Translations under genes and position numbers: made by a program | Shown: one piece after another, positions 35,482-46,980 of the stretch | How positions within the stretch are numbered: the first letter of the stretch is position 1 | Layout of the letters: each line of letters starts with the position of its first letter | Notes under the pieces: generated by a model | Databases searched by the model: none | Told to the model about the DNA's origin: nothing | What the model saw: the letters and a program-made list of their open reading frames with translations, nothing else | Origin: Anisodus tanguticus | Taxonomy: Eukaryota; Streptophyta; Magnoliopsida; Solanales; Solanaceae | Reading direction: 5' to 3' | DNA length: 64,000 nt | NCBI GenBank assembly: GCA_034509755.1 | Contig: CM067555.1 | Location: 6,952,142 to 7,016,141, forward strand

Positions 35482-36600
35482 CAATATTTGTTGGTCCTAT
35501 ATTAATATGTGAATTTACTTCTTGTGCTTTTATGCCCCATCTAATTATATTTGTAATAGCTTAGTCAGAGGATTACAATATTTAATAACAAGATTCTTTT
35601 CAAGAATTTAAACTCCAATCTAAGGTAAAAAGGATGAACACTACTACTATTGTGGCTCATTTTTTTCCGTCATGTTTTATGACTAAGACATGTTTTGTCG
35701 TTTTTATTTTTTGATATTTTTTTTCTGACAATTGTGTTTTCCCAAGACAAGTTTTTCGACACATAGTTCATCTGATGTGATTTATTTGATTTTTATGTTT
35801 TATTCATTACAAAATTTATCTTCTGTTGTAGTTTGGTTAGTAAAATATTATTATTATTAAATAATATGATATTTAAGTTATTTAGAAAGGTATTTAACAA
35901 AAAATATCTTCTGCTGTAATGACAAACCCACATTATCCCAAGCCTATTTAACTACATAAATTCACTTGGGTTAGAATTTTGTTTATCAAATATATTAAAA
36001 TGATAAAGAATGCAGAATTTTGTTTATCAAATATAATTAAAATGATAAAAGAATGCACATATACAATTTAGTTGGAACTTTGACACATTTAAATAGAATG
36101 TTCACTGCTCAGTGATTTACATTGAGATGCCTAATTTGATGAACAACAACATTGAAAGGATTGAACTGCTTTCCATAATTTGTTATTTGACATAAGAATA
36201 TATTGTAACAAATAATCTTTTATAACTTGTTTATTGGATAGAAAAATTGGTTGCAAAAAGCATCTCTAAATTAATCACGGGATATTGGTGAAAAGTTTCA
36301 GTAATTTTAAAACCCGTCACTTAGTAACCATGCGTATGTTGAACTCTTAATGTGTTTCTAGAACCATCAGGCTATAATTCGGAAGAAGACTTAGATTAAT
36401 TGATTTAGAGATAGATATTAAATTCGAGAGAAGTTATCAATATTTATTCAAAAATAAATATAAATCCGAGGAGCGAAATATGAATTTATCTATAATATCA
36501 TCCGTAGGACTTGTATTTTATTCTTTCGTGTATAATTAGTGACTCAAATTTTTACTTTAGTAATGCTAATATTATTTCACTAAGCAATTTATTATATAAC
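35482..36600. other. AT-rich intergenic stretch
   Basis: No gene or paired termini seen. A short direct repeat (GCAGAATTTTGTTTATCAAA-like near 35980 and 36012) is present. Confidence 0.4.
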
Positions 36601-36607
36601 TCGATAT

Positions 36608-36638
36608 ACACGTGCAACGCACGTGTAGAGAGACTAGT
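36608..36638 (+). mobile_element. Possible Helitron 3' terminus
   Basis: A perfect 8-bp stem, ACACGTGC/GCACGTGT with a 3-base loop (36608-36626), is followed seven bases later by CTAG and then T (36634-36638). Plant Helitrons end in a short GC-richer hairpin followed by CTRR, with insertion between A and T. No 5' TC end was identified. Confidence 0.35.
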
Positions 36639-36971
36639 ATCTCAGAAATGCTTGTTGAGAGATTATTGAGTACGGATGGTTTGTGAAGAATTAAAATGGT
36701 GTCATGACAGACAATATTTTTTATTAAAATCCTGCTTTTTGTTGTTATTGTAAAATAAAAGTAATAAGAAATAAAATATAGATAAACAATTTAGACAGAA
36801 AGAGAGTTTTTCTTATTAATTTAAATGTGGGTTCAATAGGCAAAGAGTCCACTATTTGTATAGGATACAAAATACATGAAAGTTTACAAGAATACATCCC
36901 AAAAGTCACAAGTATTAAGTGACGACTTTACTAAATACATATATTTCAAATGATTCATGGGATACGATGTA

Positions 36972-37010
36972 CTCCCTCCTTACACTTTTATTTGTCCATT
37001 TTTTCAAAAA
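36972..37010. mobile_element. Left end of a Stowaway-type MITE
   Basis: TA then CTCCCTCCTTACACTTTTAT. Its sequence continues after the nested foldback, at 37461 onward, with AATTTTACACTATTTATT. The right terminus is not clear. Confidence 0.6.
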
Positions 37011-37460
37011 GAAAAATATATCAAATTTGCCCTCCAACTATGCTTTATAGTTTAATATTGTTCTCTGTCAAATTTTGCGATCATTTTACCCTTTCCGTTA
37101 GCAAATTTATTAAATTTGCCCTCAGCTGAACGAATTTCTAACTTGAACTCCACGCAGACACCACGTAGGCTCCCACACAATTCTTTTAACCTGTTATCCT
37201 ACCGTATATATTCTTTCAACCCATTACCCTCACTATTGCTTCTTCTCCGGCGGACCTCTGCCATCTCCGTCTACGTGGATCCAACATGGAGTCCAAGTTA
37301 GAAATCTTTTCAGCTGAGGACAAATTTAATAAGTTTGCTAACGGGAAGGGTAAAGTTGATCGCAAAGTTTGACGGAGGGGGTAAAATTGATCGCAAAGTT
37401 TGATAGAGGACAATGTTAAACTATAAATCATAGTTGGATGGCAAATTTGACCCTTTTCCC
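37011..37460. mobile_element. Mutator-type foldback MITE nested in a Stowaway
   Basis: A 450-bp element with long inverted arms of roughly 170 bp; for example CAAATTTGCC(C/A)TCCAACTATG, TTAGCAAA.TTATTAAATTTG and CTCAGCTGA occur in both arms in opposite orientation. The 9-bp duplication TTTCAAAAA flanks it exactly (37002-37010 and 37461-37469), the length typical of Mutator-like elements. The right arm has a 31-bp tandem repeat (GATCGCAAAGTTTGA twice, 37350-37405). Non-coding; it ends 100 bp from the UGT stop codon. Confidence 0.82.
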
Positions 37461-37559
37461 TTTCAAAAATGATTTTTCAATTTTACACTATTTATTGACC
37501 AAACGAAAGAAGCCGAGCATCATGAAGAGCCCAAAAAATTCTTTAGGCATGTGAGGACG

Positions 37560-39876
37560 TTATATCTTCATCAACCTAATATCCTCAATCAAACGGTCCA
37601 AATCTTGGTATGAAGAACCACCATCACTAACACTTGCTATTGCCAATTTGCTCATATGTTTTGCCCTTCCCAAAAATTCAATTTTCCTCAGCTCCATCAC
37701 TTCTCTCACCATTCTCTCAATTGTGGCTCTATCACATACATCTTTCATGTCTAGCCCAAGCTTCCACACCTCTCCAACATACCTACTATTAACTTGTTGA
37801 TCAACAAAATAGGGCCAACATATCATTGGCACTCCATCTACTATACTTTCCAAAGTTGAATTCCACCCACTATGGGTTAAGAATCCACCAATTGATGGGT
37901 GGGCTAGAACCTCTTCTTGTGGAGCCCAACTAACAATACAACCCCTCTCCTTTGTACTTTCAGACAATTCAATGGGAACATTAATGTTGTTGTTCTCTTC
38001 AAGCCCAATAATTGAACCGGGCCTTTGGACCCACAAGAACCGAGTCTTACTGTTCACTAAACCATACCAAAATTCCAAGAATTGGGCCTTGCTCATTGTC
38101 GCAAGACTTCCAATGCTGACAAATAGAACTGATCTCTTGGGCTGCTTGTCAAGCCAATCCATACAACTCATATCCTCTTTCCAAAGGCTGTTGGACATTG
38201 CTGTGTTTGGCAAACATTGGGAAGCTAGTTTTGCCTTCATTTGAATGTGGAGAGGCCCAATGGCATAGATGTTTGGACAGTGGGCTCGGAGTTGTGAGAG
38301 AATGGGCCCTTCAAGGCCTTCAAATGTGTTGAGTATTAGACCTTGGGCTTGGACAATATGTTTCCCTTCCTTGATTACAAGTTGGATAATGGGGGAATTA
38401 AGGTCAGGTGCACGGCAGAAACTGGGAAGGTCACGGCGCCTCATGATACCTTCCATTCCTGGCACACTATTTACTAATGCATCCAAATCATTTCCTGTTA
38501 TATATCAAAGCAAAAACAGAGAGAAAACTAAATTATCAGTTTTTATTTGTATATTGTGATTTAATTTTCAAAAAATTTAAGTAAAATAAACTTTAATTGA
38601 CGGCTCAAGAAACGATCATGGATTGACTAATCCAGTGTACTTATTCATTTTCCAATACAGCGCCTACGATTAGGAAATTCTTTTTATTATCTGTCTCACA
38701 TAACTGTGAACTTAAAATTTGTGGACCAAAAAATGCAAGATATAAGTCCATTTTCTTGTGAGAGAAAAATGTATTTACAGAACTAGTATCAATTATGGGA
38801 AACACATAATAAAGTTTTTCTACGCCGACAATAGGATAGTCTCAAAACAAAGAATAAGCTATATATGAGTCATACAAAATGTTATCTTATATAATGTGTC
38901 GACAAACACATTAACGTTTGTTATCACAATAACCCATTCTCCATGAAAAATTATTGTATCATCTAGCGTTGCTGATCACCTAATTTGAATATTAATTTGT
39001 CTTTATTCTTTTACAAGGATAGAGCAGAATTTAGCTGTTGCACAATCGGACACCTTTGACTTTCAAACAGTATTTGATGATGCTTGATATAATCCCTCCC
39101 ATTCATTTTACTTCTCATATTTTCTATTTTACACCCCATTTAAAAAATATATTAATTTAATCATTTATTTTTAAATCTCAATTTAACATTACTTTCTTTT
39201 TCACCACATTAATTTGTCTCCACATTTATTGAATAAGGATAAAGGTGGAAACTAATACTTAATTATATCTTGATTTTTTAAAATGACAATTATTTTTAGT
39301 AAGCAAATAGAGGGGAGGGAATATGGTGGAAAAACATTAAAGAAAAATTCAAAAGTTTATTGAAATTCAAGAAGGCTAATTAGACTAACCTTGGAAAGGA
39401 ATCTCCCCAGCTTCAATGAGTTTGGGAACTGCTAAATAAGTCCAGAGACCACAAGGACTTATAGTATCAAAATAAAGAAGTGGAATTCCAACCTCTTTAG
39501 CTATATCAACAGCAAACGTAAAAATACCATCAACTATGAGACAAGTTACTGGCTTCTCACAATTAATCACCATCTCTCTAAACAGTGGACTGCTCACTTC
39601 CTCTACACCTTCAATAATCTTCCTTATTTGCTCTCCATTTCTTGGATTATCTTCTGGCAATCCATCTGGAACTGTCGTGAATTTGAAATTCGGATATTTC
39701 TCGAAACGGATTTGAATGTCCGTAAAATTCAGTAGGCGTTGCTGGATATGTTCAGTGTTGAGGAAAGTGACATGAATTTCTTGGTGAAGGCAAAAGAGTT
39801 GTGCTAGTTTTAGCATGCAATTTACTGGACCTTGAAGAGGCAAGGGGAAAATGAGTACGTGAGGAATTAGTTCCAT
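37560..39876 (-). CDS. Family 1 UDP-glycosyltransferase, possibly UGT709-like
   Basis: Exon 1 is 39390-39876 and exon 2 is 37560-38494, joined in frame across a GT-AG intron (CAAG|GTTAGT...ATAACAG|GAA), giving 473 residues, normal for plant UGTs. The first ATG is at 39876 (MELIPHVLIFPLPLQ); an upstream in-frame TTG is not a start. The C-terminal donor-binding PSPG box is complete, from WAPQEEVLAHPSIGGFLTHS to VDQQ (about 37795-37930), with the closing Gln associated with UDP-glucose. The N-terminal acceptor domain shows IQQRLL, TVPDGLPEDNPR and CLIVDG, where Asp is the partner of the catalytic His. At the usual catalytic His (Q-G-H) this protein has Pro17 (Q-G-P). The protein would glycosylate a small molecule in the cytosol. 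Similarity to 7-deoxyloganetic-acid glucosyltransferases is from memory. No stop or frameshift is present. Confidence 0.9.
39092..39321. mobile_element. Stowaway-like MITE inside the UGT intron
   Basis: The termini ATCCCTCCC and GGGGAGGGAA are inverted and bordered by TA. It lies wholly within the 895-bp UGT intron, about 70 bp from the 5' splice site. Confidence 0.6.
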
Positions 39877-39900
39877 TCTTAGTTTCTTGGAGACTTGCAA

Positions 39901-40421
39901 ATTAAAATTCTGGTTGAGGGTTTAATCTTGATATGGTGATTATTAATAGTATAAGAAATTAAAGATCTTTCTTGTTGGTTTGGCGGGTCGATGGAGTAAG
40001 ACAGATTAAGCAGACATATGTATTACCAAAAAAAGAGATTATAATATTTAAAGAGAAGTGTTTTTAAAGAAGGTAGTAGCATTCTTCATATTATTATTAA
40101 TTGCATAACAATTTACTACATTATTACAAACAATAGAAATTAGCTACTAATTTCATCATTAAGTTATCGCTAAATAATCAGTAGCTAACACAATCTATTA
40201 ATAATTCATCGCTAATCTATTATTAGATAAGACCGACAACATATTTTTAATGTTTAGCTATGAAAATTGTCCGTTGCTAATTCTTATTTACTCACAATAT
40301 AGTATATCATTTATTAATTATTCAACACAGAAACAATTCATATATAATTGGCACTCAATTACTAATTCACAAACCTACCGTCGAAATAAAATGTGATGCA
40401 TTGAAAAGCTAAAATATTATA
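39901..40421. other. UGT upstream region
   Basis: On the minus strand TTTAAATATTATAATCTC near 40045-40062 is a TATA candidate about 175 bases before the start codon. Further out the sequence has repeated TAGCTA/CGCTAAT motifs (40140-40290) that may be a decayed MITE. No gene. Confidence 0.4.
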
Positions 40422-40632
40422 CTTCTTTCATTCTAAAAAGATTGGTCTACTTTCCTTATTAATTTATCTTATAAAATTAGTTTTTTTTATATTTAAAAAT
40501 AATTTAACTTTATAAGATTATTTACAGTCACATAAATATCTAAAATTTATTTTGAATTACATATTTTAATTTTTTTTATTTCTTAAATTTTATGTCTAAT
40601 TAAAACTAAATCAATCTTTTTAAAACGGATAA
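40422..40632. mobile_element. Degenerate Stowaway-like MITE
   Basis: TA then CTTCTTTCATTCTAAAAAGA at the left, and CAATCTTTTTAAAACGGAT at the right, inverted relative to each other. It resembles the better preserved copy at 55007-55225. The right terminus is mutated. Confidence 0.6.
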
Positions 40633-41040
40633 TCAAATAGAGTGGAAAGATGAAGATAGGGTCATATTGAATAAAATATAATATGAAAGTAGAATTGGAC
40701 CGCATTGGTGATGATGAAAGCAGCTGGAAAAGTTTGGTAAAAAATTGACCTGGTCTGTTGTTTTGTTTGTATTCTTCATTATCAAATATTATATTTTGCT
40801 TAGAAAGAAATAAAGCTCGGCGGGAGATGATATTGTTTCTGACTTTACAGGATCCTCAAATGATTCTACGATATCTTTAGGGATGGATGTGTGATGAAAA
40901 CACCCAAAAAAAAAACTGCTATGGGTCATCTTTCGGACTAGTATATTTTATGGAAAGAAGTAGGTACTAATATAACTTTTTAAAAGTCATTTTTTTCTCT
41001 TGGCTTAAGAATTATTCCTTTCGTTTGACTTGAAGAATTA

Positions 41041-41268
41041 CTCTTTTCGTTTTAATTTACGTGATACTATTTAATTGGACATAAAATTTAAAAAATAAAA
41101 GAAAATTTTGTTATATTTATTAAATTATCTTTACGTTAGTGCCTAGACTTTTCTTTATAATAAGTATATCTTTAAAATTAAATGTGACTCAATAAGGATA
41201 AAATAGAAATAGTGTCATTAAATAATTATCAAATAAGAGAAAGTGATATCATTTTGAAACGGATTAAA
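41041..41268. mobile_element. Degenerate Stowaway-like MITE
   Basis: CTCTTTTCGTTTTAATTTAC at the left is matched by the inverted ATTTTGAAACGGATTAAAAA at the right. It is related to the 15608-15824 copy (GTGATACTATTT is shared). Confidence 0.55.
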
Positions 41269-41739
41269 AAGAAAATTGTGTCACTAGACGCATGAAATAT
41301 TAATTAGTGTCTGGCTGTTTTACTTTTCGAAATACAGTAGGTAAAGTGACATTTTCTTAGCAATTTGTTCAACAACGATAATGATGTTCTACTGAAAGCA
41401 TTAGTAGTGTATATTTTCTTCTATTTTTTTTACAACTATCTAAGAATTCAAACCCGCTAATTCATTAACTCAGATTCACACCCTTTGGAATCCAAGCGAT
41501 TTCTTTATTAATGTTTGAACTCAAAATTTATATTACGAATGAAGATATTTATTTCACCACATACCTAGCTGATAGTATTATATTTCTTGATACTTATCTT
41601 GTAATTTGTTTTTGCCTAAATCATTTCCTCAGAGAATGCAGTACTTGATTGCAATACGCAAACGACATTTTCTCTGTCCCCGAGCCTGGGGAGGTTTCTT
41701 TTTTATTTGTCGTTTGTCTCCTGTTTTTGTAGTGGAGGG

Positions 41740-42208
41740 TAGGGGTGTTCATGATTCTGTTAGAACCTATTCAAATCTCAAATCGAATCAAATTGATCAA
41801 ATAAATCATAGTTGTTTGGGTTTGGTTTAATTTGGTCTTAGATTTTTAAAAATTGTGTTTTTTTATAAACTTTATTCATTTGATTAAAACTTATAGATCT
41901 TAAGATATTTTTTTCATAATCCCAAAATTATAGCTCTTACAATAAAAAAAGAAGAAGTAATTATAACAGATTATAAGTTGGAAAATAATGAAAAAATCTT
42001 TCTTAATCCTAGAAAAAAATGAAAGAGAAATACTATTAAGTTTCTTAAAAACCGAAAAAATCGAACCAAAGCGACAACACCCAAACCGATGGATATGTAT
42101 TACATTTGGTTTGGTTTTGTTTGGTTTTAATAATTAAAAAATCGACTACATTGATTTAATTTTGGTTCTAATAAAAAACTGACCCAAACCGACCCATGAA
42201 CACCCTTG
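41740..42208. mobile_element. hAT MITE with perfect 8-bp duplication
   Basis: Begins TAGGGGTGTTCATG and ends CATGAACACCCTTG, with GTGGAGGG on both sides (41732-41739 and 42209-42216). The interior alternates GGTTTGGTTT and AACCAAAC-type motifs, giving further internal inverted repeats. 469 bp, non-coding. Confidence 0.9.
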
Positions 42209-42561
42209 GTGGAGGGTAACTTTTTCATTTTCTTTTTCATTTTTCTTTTATTAGTTGTTTTTAATCTGGTTTTGATTTATGTTTGAAATATTAATGTCAT
42301 AACTTGTTTTAAAAACAAGCGCGTATTGGTATAAGGTATTTTTTTCTCTAGAAGTGTTGGTATACATTAATATTAGATTAATTTTAGAAAATTTTAGTTC
42401 TGAAAAATTAAGCTAGAGTTAGTTTTTATAGATTTTTATGCCTTCGCTATTGCAACAATATAGCGATAGAAAGAGCTATGGCTCAGTTGCTTCGCGTATT
42501 ACACCGTATTGCCCAAAAGGGGCATGATGCAAGAGTGAATTGAACCATCGATCAGAGACAA

Positions 42562-42836
42562 TGGTTGGAAGTACTTCAATGTATAAGTTTGTGGACTGAA
42601 GTGTAAACATAGAAAGTTAGTAACTTACAATTAGTTAGCTTAGTGTTAGTTAGTCAGCTAATGTACATCTATCAACTTAGTTATTGCTAGCTTAGAGAGT
42701 ATAAGTAGTTGAGCTAGGATATTTTTGTACAGATGATTCAATCTTCATTTTTTTCACTGATGGAATAAAAAGTCAGTTGATGATCTTCTCTTTTCTTTCT
42801 GATTAATTCGATTGTGATGAAGATGTCTTGAATTCA
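42562..42836 (+). repeat. 5' LTR and primer site of a third copia element
   Basis: About 275 bp ending ...TTGAATTCA, followed by ATA and TGGTATCAGAG (42840-42850), the canonical copia initiator-Met-tRNA primer site. The left limit is set at TGGTTGGAAG by analogy and is approximate. No matching 3' LTR is in the window. Confidence 0.75.
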
Positions 42837-42956
42837 ATATGGTATCAGAGTGTTGCAATCAGACTGAGCAATCGAAGCTCAGTGTTGATTGTTATTCGAT
42901 CCAGTGTGCGATTCTCTGTATAAGAATTAGGGTTTCGTTGTTAGTCAAAAGGCAAC

Positions 42957-45900
42957 AATGGCGACTGTGGAAAACACAGGCGATGGAACCACGATTTGGC
43001 ACAATTATCCACTGTATCTGAGACCTTCAGATTCGCAAGAAGAGCATTTGATTGAATTCAATTGATTGGTACAGAGAACTACAATTTGTGATATCGATCT
43101 ATGAGAATCTCTCTGTTCGCGAAGAATAAAGTCAGATTTATTGATGGAACATGCAAGAGAGAATCATTCGTTAAAACAATTCATGACCAGTGGGATCATT
43201 GTAACGCCTTTGTTCTCTCATGGATCATGAACGTAGTGACTAAGGATCTTTACAGCAATATTGTCTATGGCTCAAATGCGGCTAATGTGTGGGCAGAGTT
43301 GAAGGAACGATTTAACAAAAGAAATATTTCACGAGTTTACAAATTGCATCAGGAAATCATTGGTTTGACACAAGGTTTAGCACCAGTGTCTACCTATCAC
43401 TCAAAGTTGCGTGATCTATGGGGGGAATATGATGCTATGGTACCTACTCCCTTCTATCTGTCACACCTTAACCTTGGGAGGTGTGGTCGACACCCGGTGC
43501 CCTAAGGCCCGAGCGTACCACTCATGTCTACATGTAACATACTCTACAATACATAGGCCTACAAGGCCTCTAGCGAATGATTACCTGATCAAAAATCACA
43601 ATCACCTGCGCGCAGAAAAAGCCCAACATACGTGTATATACAACACAACCGACAAGGCCGATAAAAACACAAAAGTCAACTGGAAAGGCCGACAAGGGCA
43701 TAAGACTACTATATACAAAACAACTGTCTACAAGCCTCTAAAGAGTATACCAACAACATCTAGTCGGGACAAGGCCCTGTCATACCCAACTATGTACATA
43801 TATACAACAACCATACCTAACAACACACGGGACAGCACCAGAAGAAAGGAGTGAGACAACCTTCAGCTGAATCGAGACAACCTATTGTGAGGGATCGTCT
43901 ATATCTCTATATGTACCTACGGACATGAAACTCAGTGCCCTAGAAGGGAACGTCAATACAAAAGATGTACGGATTATGTAAGGCAGGTAAAACATATAAA
44001 TAAAAGAGATGTAATATCAGAGGAATGGTATAGGATCAACCTGAAACTCAAGAGATGAGCCGTTGAGGGCATACGACTAATATAACCATGAATATATGCA
44101 TGTAAGTAAAATTGGGTCACTCCATAGGGCCATATAATATAGTATCCAGCCACACTGTAGGGCAAATCATATCATATTGTACTCGGCCTCGATGAGGACT
44201 CAATCGTACCCAGTCTTAATAGGACTCGATAATATCAAAACCAACTACGGTGGTGTGCACATGTAAGTGTCCTACCCGGCCAACTATAGCACGACTCAGT
44301 AAGAAAATAGATACATGTATATAAGTGCAATGCAAGACCTCAAAGACACCAAGACCAGAGTCAAAGTGACATATCGTCGTTACCCTCCGACTATCGTTAT
44401 TGTTGCTACGTTCTTCAATCTTAATATAATCATTCTGGGACATTGAAAACCTGGATGAGGCTAGGGATAAGGAACATACAAGGATTCCGATCAGTTCGCC
44501 AAGGAAGGCACATAGTTATTCAATTTCATGAGATGGAACTTAATTTAAAGAAATGTTCACGTCAAGCCATGCCAAGAAGGAAAGTTGCCATACATACCTT
44601 ATTGATGAAGCTAGCTACGTCCCACGAACCCTCGCACCTTATAAAAACAATTATCTACATCACCAAAAGATTTGTATCAATATCAAATTCATATCTTATA
44701 AGAAGTTTCATTTAGACATTTTGTCGAACAACTTAAGTGCGTGAAGTTATTGAGTTATTCTATCATGGATTCTTATTCAACTTACATCATCATCTTCCAT
44801 AACCCTTTTCCCTAACTTCACAACCTTACTAAAGTGATTCAACACTTGTATTTACTCTCAATCTCAATCAACAACTCCAAACAACAAGATAACATAATTT
44901 CATATCATAAGAGGTGTCTCTTCAAGATCATACTTACCATACCTCCATAATTCACAAGTTGTTTCCACCAAATCAACCAAGTTAAGATAAGAGGAACTAA
45001 AAGAAACATAAGGGTGATGGAACCTTACATTAACCATCCAAGAAGTTTCCCACAACAAGATTCAAATAAATCTTCAAAGGAGTCCACAACTTTGCCAAGC
45101 CAACTAGAGAATATTTCAAGGTGTTCTTGATCCTTGGAAGGGTAAATCACCTTATATACATGTAGGGATGTTATTTAATAGTGGAGAATACTTTGGAGAG
45201 TGTTTGTAAGGTCTTTGAATCTCAAGGATTTGAAATATGGAAAATGAAATAAGCTGCCTTGAAGTTAGCTTAAATAAGACAACTCACTGCTTCATATATG
45301 CGGCTGCATATGTGGCACATATACTCATATGTTGCCACATATGCTCATATGTTTCCACATATTCCACTGCATAATGTGGTAGTGAGGTGGAGGAATGGTA
45401 TCTTTGATCCATGGTTTAATCCGTGAGGCGAAATGGCATCTGCGAAGTGAAACGCTTAGCGTATCACCCAATTTTTATCAAGCTTTATTGAGATATTATT
45501 CCTTTGATCTCAATGAATTATAACCATCCATAGACCTTATTAACATCCATTTATGTCGTATGTGACCCTCGGAATGGGCTAGGGACTTCAAAGCTTAATT
45601 TGATTAACCATACTCGTAAATGTACACGAACGATGGGTGTAACTCAGAATCTCTTAGATATACTTCCAACCTTGGACCAAGGCCTTACTTACCCTTTTAT
45701 GGGCATCATAACTTTTGTTATATTACATTTGTTTGACACAACACATTCAACGTGAGGATTGCAAGCACGAAGGGCTTAACAACTCTTAAACTATTACGAC
45801 CTCTTCGGGTTTCAAGTTGGCCATTCTTTCATCTTCCCAAGGGAACCTTCTTACTTGTCTTAGGCTCCCTAACTTAAAGTATAGTCGATAAATAAAATTA

Positions 45901-46980
45901 TGAGGTGTAACTCTATCCTTGCCCATAATTAAAAGTATTTGCTGAACACATGTTGCAACATTCGATTGGTTCAATTTTTGAGTGGTTTGAATGAATCATT
46001 TTCGCAAGATAAGAGTCAAATTATGATGATGATTCCTACACCGAATGTGAATGAAGAATATGGGATGATAGTGCAAGATAAGACTAAAAAGGTAAGGGAA
46101 CTAATGTACAAACTTTGGAGATAGGAGCACAGACAATGACCTATAATTCTAATGGTCAAGGATCTGGAAACAGATGTGCTCAGGATTCTGGAAATGGTTA
46201 TGTTCAAGGCTCTGGAAGTGGTTATGCTCATAACCCGAGGAAATTACAAAGGGCCATACTCGATAAAGAATAACATATGTGATTTCTGCAAGAAGAAATG
46301 ACATATTAAGGACACTTGTTGGAAGATGGTGGGATATCCATAGGATTCCAAGATGAAGAAGATGAACTTTGGAGGTCATGGCCACAATGTTGCATCCAAC
46401 AGTGCTCATTTGGACACTTCAAAGGATTCAGATGACCAACAGAAGCACAAAGAAGTTGGCATCCCTGAGAATCACTTCACTGATGAGCATTACTAATAAT
46501 TGTTGTAGATGCTTTTTCAGAACTCACTATCTAATGAAATGGCTGCTCATACCAAAGTCACAGGTATACCATTGTCCCTTCTAAGTCAAATTGAGAAGGA
46601 TTGGTAGATAGTTGACTCTGAAGCAACCAATCATGTGGTTTTCAATTTAAAGATCTTTACTGATTACATAGCCCTTTTTGATAGTGATATAAGAAGAGTC
46701 CATTTACCTATAGGAGAAACCAGTATGATTACACACTTTGGGTTTTCTCATATATTGGAAGGAAAAATTATCAAGGATGTGTTGTATGTCCCTAAGTTTA
46801 GATATAATTTACTATCAATATCTAAAATAACAAGGGAAATAGGGTTGTTTATCTCCTTTTTCTGATTGTTATATGTTCCAGGACATTTACAGTAGAAAGG
46901 TTAAGGAGATTGGTATAGTGGAGCATGGTATGTATGTGCTGGATCAGTTGAACACCACAGGGAACACTGGTAGGTAGTTA
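42957..46980 (+). pseudogene. Copia gag-protease remnant split by a solo LTR
   Basis: gag starts ATGGCGACTGTGGAA at 42957. It reads TTIWHNYPLYLRPSDSQEE, breaks at a stop, then continues in another frame as MRISLFAKNKVRFIDGTCKR and a UBN2-type gag domain to VPTPF near 43451. After the solo LTR, gag resumes with KVFAEHML (45927 on) and LSGLNESFSQDKSQIMMMIP. A CCHC-like knuckle follows near 46280-46325 (CDFCKKK.HIKDTCW). The protease motif is mutated (VDSEATNHVVF, about 46612). The RT end is absent: at about 46975 the sequence switches to a different element. Several stops pre-date the neighbouring duplication. Confidence 0.85.
43459..45912. mobile_element. Solo LTR, 2454 bp, with 5-bp target duplication
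   Basis: It begins TGTCACACCTTAACCTTGGG and ends GAGGTGTAACT, a decayed GGTGTGACA. TGTCAC...GTGACA ends are common in Ty3-gypsy LTRs. CTATC is present directly before (43454-43458) and after (45913-45917). No internal genes, primer site or second LTR occur within it. On either side the host copia gag sequence is contiguous once the insert and one CTATC are discounted. Superfamily is inferred from the termini only. Confidence 0.8.

Noticed and set aside
37972..38559. Plus-strand frames opposite the UGT
   Set aside because: Antisense shadows of a well-supported coding exon.
39877..39900. Upstream start for the UGT
   Set aside because: The in-frame codon at 39900 is TTG; the first ATG at 39876 gives the family-typical N-terminus.
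43411..43854. 147-codon frame crossing into the solo LTR
   Set aside because: It starts in gag and continues into LTR sequence only by chance; the two parts are separated by a target duplication.
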